Below, piece after piece: positions 59,056-64,000 of a stretch of 64,000 nt of DNA; position 1 is the stretch's first letter; the number at the start of each line of letters is the position of its first letter. Location: assembly GCA_947359465.1 (NCBI GenBank), contig OX375877.1:58439359-58503358 (forward strand), read 5' to 3'. Source of the DNA: Metellina segmentata (lineage: Eukaryota; Arthropoda; Arachnida; Araneae; Tetragnathidae). Both the position numbers and the translations under genes were made by a program. The notes beneath the pieces are model-generated. The model was not told the origin of the DNA and made no database searches. It was given only the letters and a program-made list of their open reading frames with translations.

Positions 59056-59545
59056 CAGTAGAGTCCCGATTATACGAGTTAATGTGGACCAAGACCAACT
59101 CGGATAGCCGAAAAACTCGGTTAAACCAAAAATTGTAATAAAATAAATCGTGCAGGTTTAAATGTATATTTTAACAAATACAAAAGCTATACAGATACAC
59201 CACATCCAATTTGATATTGTTACGATAATTAAAGAGTTCTTACTTTAAAAAAATCCTTAATTGTTTTTTGTTTAAGTTACTTAGGCGTTTTTCTGCAGCA
59301 AAATGTTACGACGTTTTTTAAGATCAACAGGATTGCTGTTGTCGCTTCAGTAGCACTTTCGGTCGCTTTTAGTGAACAACACTGAAAAGTAAAGGGTTGT
59401 TGTTGGATTTCGTTTTCCTAGGTGTTTATGAGATCAAATTCAGAATTTTTTTTCGGAATTTTTAAAAATTGAAAACGTAGGACCGAAAAAAAATTCCTAG
59501 AAATATTTAATAGCTCGGTTAAAGCGGATAATCGAGGTTTTACTG
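59056..59545. mobile_element. Tigger-like MITE, 490 bp
   Basis: The left end CAGTAGAGTCCCGATTATAC and the reverse complement of the right end CAGTAAAACCTCGATTATCC are the familiar pogo/Tigger ends, flanked by TA (59054-59055 and 59546-59547). The left end is duplicated with its flank near 56982 and 57474. Confidence 0.85.
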
Positions 59546-59799
59546 TACTTTCTTCATTCGCGATGTTGAAAGGAGTTTGATTTGGTTTGTCGTACTTCGG
59601 TCCTTTTCTGCCACATAAGGCTTAATTAGACCAGCATTCATAGCTTAGCGCAGTTTGAAGAGCAATCACAGACACAAGAGGATGCGTGAAGCCTGTTATT
59701 TGGAAACAGATTTCTACAAATGAGCTATGAGTTTATTTTGATTGCATACTACCTTATAAGCGATGCTGAAAGTAAGGAGTTTGATTTGGCTTATCGCAC

Positions 59800-60628
59800 T
59801 TCTCTGCAAGTTCACTATACTTTCTAAAGACCAAAATGGGACACTATTATAGCAATAGGTAATGTTTTGTATCCATGCAAAAGTAAAGACAGTAAATGTT
59901 TTATGGCATAAACATACTGAGCTTTCCGTTATTCTTTAGTGACAGAACTTATACAAAACTTTCAGTAGACGTAGAGGGGATTTGACTCCACGAAAACAGC
60001 AAATTTCGGATTTTATTTGAAATTATTTGGTTGCTTTGATTTGGGTTTTAAGGCGCTCGGTCCACAAATGGTTAAGCTAAGCCAAACGCAAGACGAAGTA
60101 AAATATACTGACCATAACTGTAGTAAAATGCTGATAAAAACGTATAGTAAACGTGAAATCAATCTTTTTCAATCAAACATATGAAAAGCTAGATATCAAA
60201 ACGTAATTAAAATTGCATTTGAGTATGTTGATTAAAATGATGCCGTTTAAATACATAGAATTTTTTATTAAAAGGTGAGATACATAAACATATGTTGGTG
60301 ATCTGTGAAAAAGAAAACATAAAACTTATTTTTACACAGGAATAACTAAGATCTTTGTTGATAACGAAAAACATCATGACTTACACAAATGAATGAAAAG
60401 TAAATATACAAAAAGCGATGCGTATATGGGGAGGGTGGGTTGAACCAACAAATATGTTAATAGGCGTTTAAAATGGGAGCAATAAGTTAAAATATGACGA
60501 ATGTTAAAAGGTTCACGGTATGATGGAGCAGTTTCACCCATTAGTTTTTATTTAAGAAAACAAGCTATACATAAATCACGAAGTTGATGGTGAAACCTTT
60601 TGAAATATTAAATACCAAGGTAATTTGT
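59800..60628. other. Spacer, nothing recognised
   Basis: AT-rich sequence without ends or coding signal. Confidence 0.4.
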
Positions 60629-60693
60629 AATTAACGTCGGACTAGAGCAACACAACGGGCTATTGACGACGATCCGGGAACAATCCTCTTAGG

Positions 60694-61491
60694 CAGGGGT
60701 TCCCAACCTTTTAGTAACTACATACCACTTGAAATGTTTAGAAATTTTTGGCGTACCACCAGTCTCATATTTTTTTAGAAACATATATAGTATCAGAAAA
60801 GTGCCCAATGGCTTGTTTTATTTTAACTAAAATTTTAAGAAAGCTTCATATTTTATGATTAATCCACTTGTATTTCGTATTAATGTTTTAATAAGGAAAA
60901 AACAAAACGATTATAGAAAATTACAGTTTTATTTTTTACTCACAGGTCTAAAAACAAATAATTTTAAATAAATAGTACAAACTAAGCAAGCAAAGATTAA
61001 TGTAATCAAAAATAAATTTTTAGTGCGAAACTTGTTGTTTGTCTTTTATTAAAATATCAATATCAGGAGCAATGGAGCTTAACTTCACTCTTAAGTCCTC
61101 TTCAGCACTTACTGTTTCTATATTTATTTTTTACATACAAAAGTTCAGAAAAACCACTCTCACTCAAGTAACTAGTAACAAATGGCATAAGACAGGAAGA
61201 GATATCAACTCAATTTCGCCGAGATAGCCATTGAAAAGAAATAGATAACCAACAACAAAGTTTCTCTTTACATAAAGTGCTACTGTTGGCGTTATTTATT
61301 ACAGTGCAATAAAAACGTTAATCACAAAATTGATTTCATATAGTCCTATTTTTCCTATAACGTGGTGGTACAGACTAAAAAATCGAACAAACTTCATAGA
61401 ATATTTGGGTCGCTCGTATCATCCTAGCGTACCACCTGAAACGTTGCGGCGTACCACCAATGGTACGCGTACCACCGGATGGGAATCCCTG
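60694..61491 (-). mobile_element. hAT-type element, 798 bp
   Basis: CAGGGGTTCCCAACCTTTT at the left; the reverse complement of the right end is CAGGGATTCCCATCCGG. Flanks CTCTTAGG and CCTTAATG sit inside a SINE site whose usual sequence is CCCTTAAGGG; an 8-bp duplication is likely but eroded. Subterminal GTACCACC motifs are on both sides. Confidence 0.8.
61030..61215 (-). pseudogene. hAT dimerisation-domain fragment
   Basis: On the minus strand LMPFVTSYLSESGFSELLY and NKYRN are followed, after a one-base slip, by VSAEEDLRVKLSSIAPDIDI and KDKQQVSH. This matches the conserved C-terminus (TSYLCESGFS... KYRNR... DLR.KLS...PDI) of Charlie/GTF2IRD2-like hAT transposases. It differs clearly from the 3095 relic (CEQT type), so it is a second hAT lineage. 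Only this C-terminal exon is kept. Confidence 0.82.
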
Positions 61492-61784
61492 CCTTAATGG
61501 AAAGAACCGAGGACAGCACCACGTAATTTTGAACCACGGTCAGATGACGAGGCAACACCTGAGCTGGCACCCCACTCTCCAAACTTGGTTCCAGTTCAGA
61601 TACTCTGGTCATCTGAACAGTGATTCAAAATTACAATGCGTCTTTGGATCTATCCTTTCGGAATTGATCTCAGGACTATCGCCAATTGTCCGTTCCGATG
61701 CTCCAGTCTATCTCTCAAAGACACACAGTTTATGACAGCTAACAAACCCCAGCGATGTTATTTCAGATATACATTGGTAGGTAG

Positions 61785-62851
61785 TTAAATTGACGTCGCA
61801 CTGAATCGCAGTAATTTTGAACCATGGTCAAATAACTATGCAACACCTAAGCTGCAGGATTGGCAAAAACCCGGGTTTTTTTTTAGAAAAACCCAGCCCG
61901 GGTGGGTGAAATTTAGCTGAAGGGGGAGTTCGGACCTCCCACTTGGCCACAACCTGGAGGGGGGATGGATACCCACTTTTTTTATCCAATCTGAAGCATA
62001 CCCCATTGTATAATTTCAAAGTGGACGTCTATTTTTTTTTAATCACACACATGTCCTACAAAATTCTCTAAATACCTCTGTGTAAGTCACAGGAAAATAG
62101 TTATCATTCAAGTGGAAACCATCGGAGTCTGAAAGAACAAGCTGAATATAACTGGTAAATTGTAAAAATGAAAATCTAGGAATTATTAATAGTAATTGCG
62201 AAATGAAATGCTAAATCTGCATCTTTAACACCTGGATTAATTTTATAACCGTCAATTATTACATTTTGTTAGAATAAAAAGCTCAATCTAAAATGCTGTT
62301 ATTCTGAAGGAATGTTATTTTTCATGTTAATTATAGTCTTTTGTAACTATAATTACTTTACATAATAATTATATTACAGCATATCATATTTTCATGTGAA
62401 TTTTGTTGGTTTTATCAACTGTTTTTGTTACAAGTTTAATGATATTATGATTTAATTTTTTTTGTATACAGTACACTCTCTAATCCGAAGGAATAAATTG
62501 CCAGGCGGGTTTGGATATATATGTGTCAGATTATTTACAAAAACCCACTTCATAACAAAAAACCAGTGACCCCAAAAACCCACTTCATAATAAAAAACCA
62601 GTGACCCCAAAAACCCAGTAAAACCCGGGCGGGTTTTTCTGGGCTGGGCCCAACTTGACAACCCTGCTGAGCTGGCACCCCACTCTCCAAACTTAACTTC
62701 AACACCAACCCAACGTGAGGACTTTCAGACACGACAGATTTAAGGTGCACCAGCCGCCTCTACATCATATGCTTACAAACATGCATGCACTGACCCGGAT
62801 TCGAACCCGTAACCTTCCGATCTAGAGGCCAACACTACCACCAGACCAGTT
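61785..62851 (-). mobile_element. SINE split by another hAT-type element
   Basis: 61785-61854 (3' side, GACGTCGCACTGAATCGCAG...) and 62667-62851 (body, B-box CCGGATTCGAACC and head CCAGACCAGTTGGTC) belong to one minus-strand copy. A diverged plus-strand piece lies just before, at about 61620-61710. Confidence 0.8.
61855..62666. mobile_element. hAT-type MITE with CCCGGG-rich ends, 812 bp
   Basis: The left end CAGGATTGGCAAAAACCCGG and the reverse complement of the right end CAGGGTTGTCAAGTTGGGCC lead into AGAAAAACCC and CCCGGG blocks in both arms. CTAAGCTG (61847-61854) and CTGAGCTG (62667-62674) form an 8-bp duplication with one mismatch. A 32-bp tandem duplication near the right end (AACCAGTGACCCCAAAAACC) is visible. 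Confidence 0.85.
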
Positions 62852-64000
62852 GGTCTTAAATACCAAGGAGAATAATTCTAAAGTAAATTCTGGTCAGTGT
62901 TTTCTTCTAATGACGAGATAGTTCGCCTGTCAAGATCAGCTTTGCAAATGAGCCACTGCGTCGAGATAACCACCAAGAGGGTTAAGGGATCAAGACTGCT
63001 CGGGCAAAACTTAGAAGGGGGCACACAAGATCTATGACTTGTTTAAGAGGAAATAAGAACTTTCCAACTTGTCCTTGCCTCTTCAGCTCTTTCCCATATT
63101 CTGGATTGGATTTCCTGGAGAACTCCTGCCTGAACAGTAGTTGTGCAATGAACGACTTGAAAAACATTGTCTTTTGGGCTTGGTTTCATCTTAACCAAGA
63201 GGATTAGTAACACACTACTTATTCATTACGTGTTTATCCGACTAATGGGACTCAAATTTTACCTGTATTCATATTACTGGCCAAAAACTTGGGGCTTCCA
63301 TTCAGCAGAATGTTTTGTAAACAGTTTACGTATCTTAATTTGGATACCTTTCATGATGTTCACACAATAGCCATATGTTCGCACATATCGCACCCCGGCA
63401 AGAAAAGTGACACAAGTCAAAAAATAAAAATTTTCATGTTATGTCGTTGAAAAATATGTATGAGGTTCCCTCAGCGTGTTATATTACTATTCTATAGAAT
63501 ATAATAGAAGTTAACACCATAAGTACTTGACTCAAATTTAAAAGAGAAGCTTTTTCTATTTCAATATAAGTTTTATAGTATTCTTTAAGTTAATGTTTCT
63601 CAAATTCTGCAATTTTGAGTTATGTCTCTTTTGTTGCTGGGTGCGATATGACCGTCGAGCGGCAAACCAACCGATCTTGCAAACCATCAATTAAGTCCGA
63701 ATATCAGAAATCGTCGGATTGCAAGTGAAACACGGTCAAAAAAACAGTTCCGAGGGAAAGGATCACCAAGCTAAACTTGCTAAGCTACTCACCAAGCTAA
63801 ACTCGTGTTTCTCAAGCAATCTAACCTTTATGCGAAGAAAACAGCGACCATGTGAGCTCCGTCAGTGTAAATATCATCCACGACCTACTGTTTTGGAAAA
63901 GACAAACTGAATCTTGTAAAAAAAAAGTATATTAAAATATACACAAGTATATTTTCAGGGACCAGAAGATTAAACAAGCGAATGAAAAAGAAGTCCGTGA
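62852..64000. other. Right edge: mostly unassigned; possible exon start at the border
   Basis: No TE ends were found. At the very end, AAGTATATTTTCAG looks like a plus-strand splice acceptor (AG at about 63957-63958) followed by an open charged stretch (DQKIKQANEKEVR) to the window edge. This could begin an exon of a neighbouring gene; too short to judge. Confidence 0.25.

Larger units (their letters stand above)
56640..59800. repeat. Imperfect tandem array, unit about 350 bp
   Basis: Units contain TAATTAGACCAACATTCATA, GGAAAAGCTGTCACCG, AAGAAGCTGCCTGACAAAGA, and TGACTGCATACTACAGTAGA leading into a Tigger-like left TIR. Copies start near 56845, 57335 and 58915; weaker relatives lie near 56640 and 59620. 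After subtracting a SINE (57091-57220) and a Kolobok-like element (57588-58823), spacing is about 345-355 bp. Confidence 0.8.
60629..61587 (-). mobile_element. SINE 3' half split by a hAT element
   Basis: 60629-60693 (AATTAACGTCGGACTAGAGC..., GATCCGGGAACAATCC) and 61492-61587 (AAGAACCGAGGACAGCACC..., GAGCTGGCACCCCACTCTCC) are two parts of one minus-strand SINE in the right order and orientation, separated by 60694-61491. Confidence 0.85.

Noticed and set aside
61039..61227. 62-codon plus-strand frame
   Set aside because: It is antisense to the recognisable hAT dimerisation domain on the minus strand.
63719..63910. 63-codon plus-strand frame near the right edge
   Set aside because: No motif, no supporting splice or promoter signal; too short to call.

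Overview
The window is AT-rich eukaryotic nuclear DNA. Its transposon types, tRNA-derived SINEs, L2/CR1-like and RNase H-bearing non-LTR relics and spliced 5' leader fit a metazoan, most likely an arthropod. The RNase H relic and SINE style make me lean towards a chelicerate such as a spider, but that is an impression and no organism-specific marker was seen. There are no operons, phage genes or CRISPR arrays.

Only one convincing host gene is present. It is a minus-strand C2H2 zinc-finger protein of about 2,650 residues, carried in one uninterrupted exon of nearly 8 kb (30928-38877). The exon has a splice acceptor just upstream of its ATG. A 53-bp leader exon (47119-47171) and a possible first exon ending at 54506 lie upstream, so the transcription unit may span about 26 kb (roughly 28.1-54.7 kb). 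Its introns hold most of the well-preserved DNA transposons of the right half: an L2/CR1 relic split by a pogo-like element (39.1-41.8 kb), a piggyBac-like deletion derivative (42.3-42.8 kb), a Tc1-like relic (44.1-45.5 kb), a short SINE (47.3 kb), a pogo-like MITE (47.4-47.9 kb) and a 2-kb element of uncertain superfamily with a 4-bp target duplication (49.26-51.25 kb).

The left half (1-25 kb) is almost entirely mobile DNA. It contains a TIR element at the window start, a degenerate hAT element with transposase relic (3095-5550), a palindrome-rich TIR element (5.7-6.6 kb), a minisatellite with an exact 250-bp duplication (6.9-7.7 kb), Harbinger-like MITEs (8.3 and 11.2 kb), a non-LTR RNase H fragment (9.4-10.1 kb), a CATCGATG-rich hAT-like MITE (10.4-11.0 kb) and a dense graveyard of one tRNA-derived SINE family (12.6-24.6 kb). 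Many SINE copies are 5'-truncated and flanked by 10-14 bp direct repeats, some sit inside older copies, and one stretch has turned the SINE 3' end into a tandem array. The sequence from 25 to 28 kb is AT-rich with one weak hAT-like candidate.

The right end (55.8-64 kb) holds a mariner relic, a Tigger-like MITE whose left part is triplicated with its flank, a Kolobok-like TTAA element inserted in that array, and two hAT-type elements that split SINE copies.

No new multi-gene system was found. The strongest candidates for something undescribed are the 49264-51252 element with its repeated TCATTGTCCTG motif, the SINE families that share a central core but carry different tRNA-like heads, and the giant zinc-finger gene with a variable decapeptide repeat. 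All family assignments come from reading the sequence; none was checked against a database.
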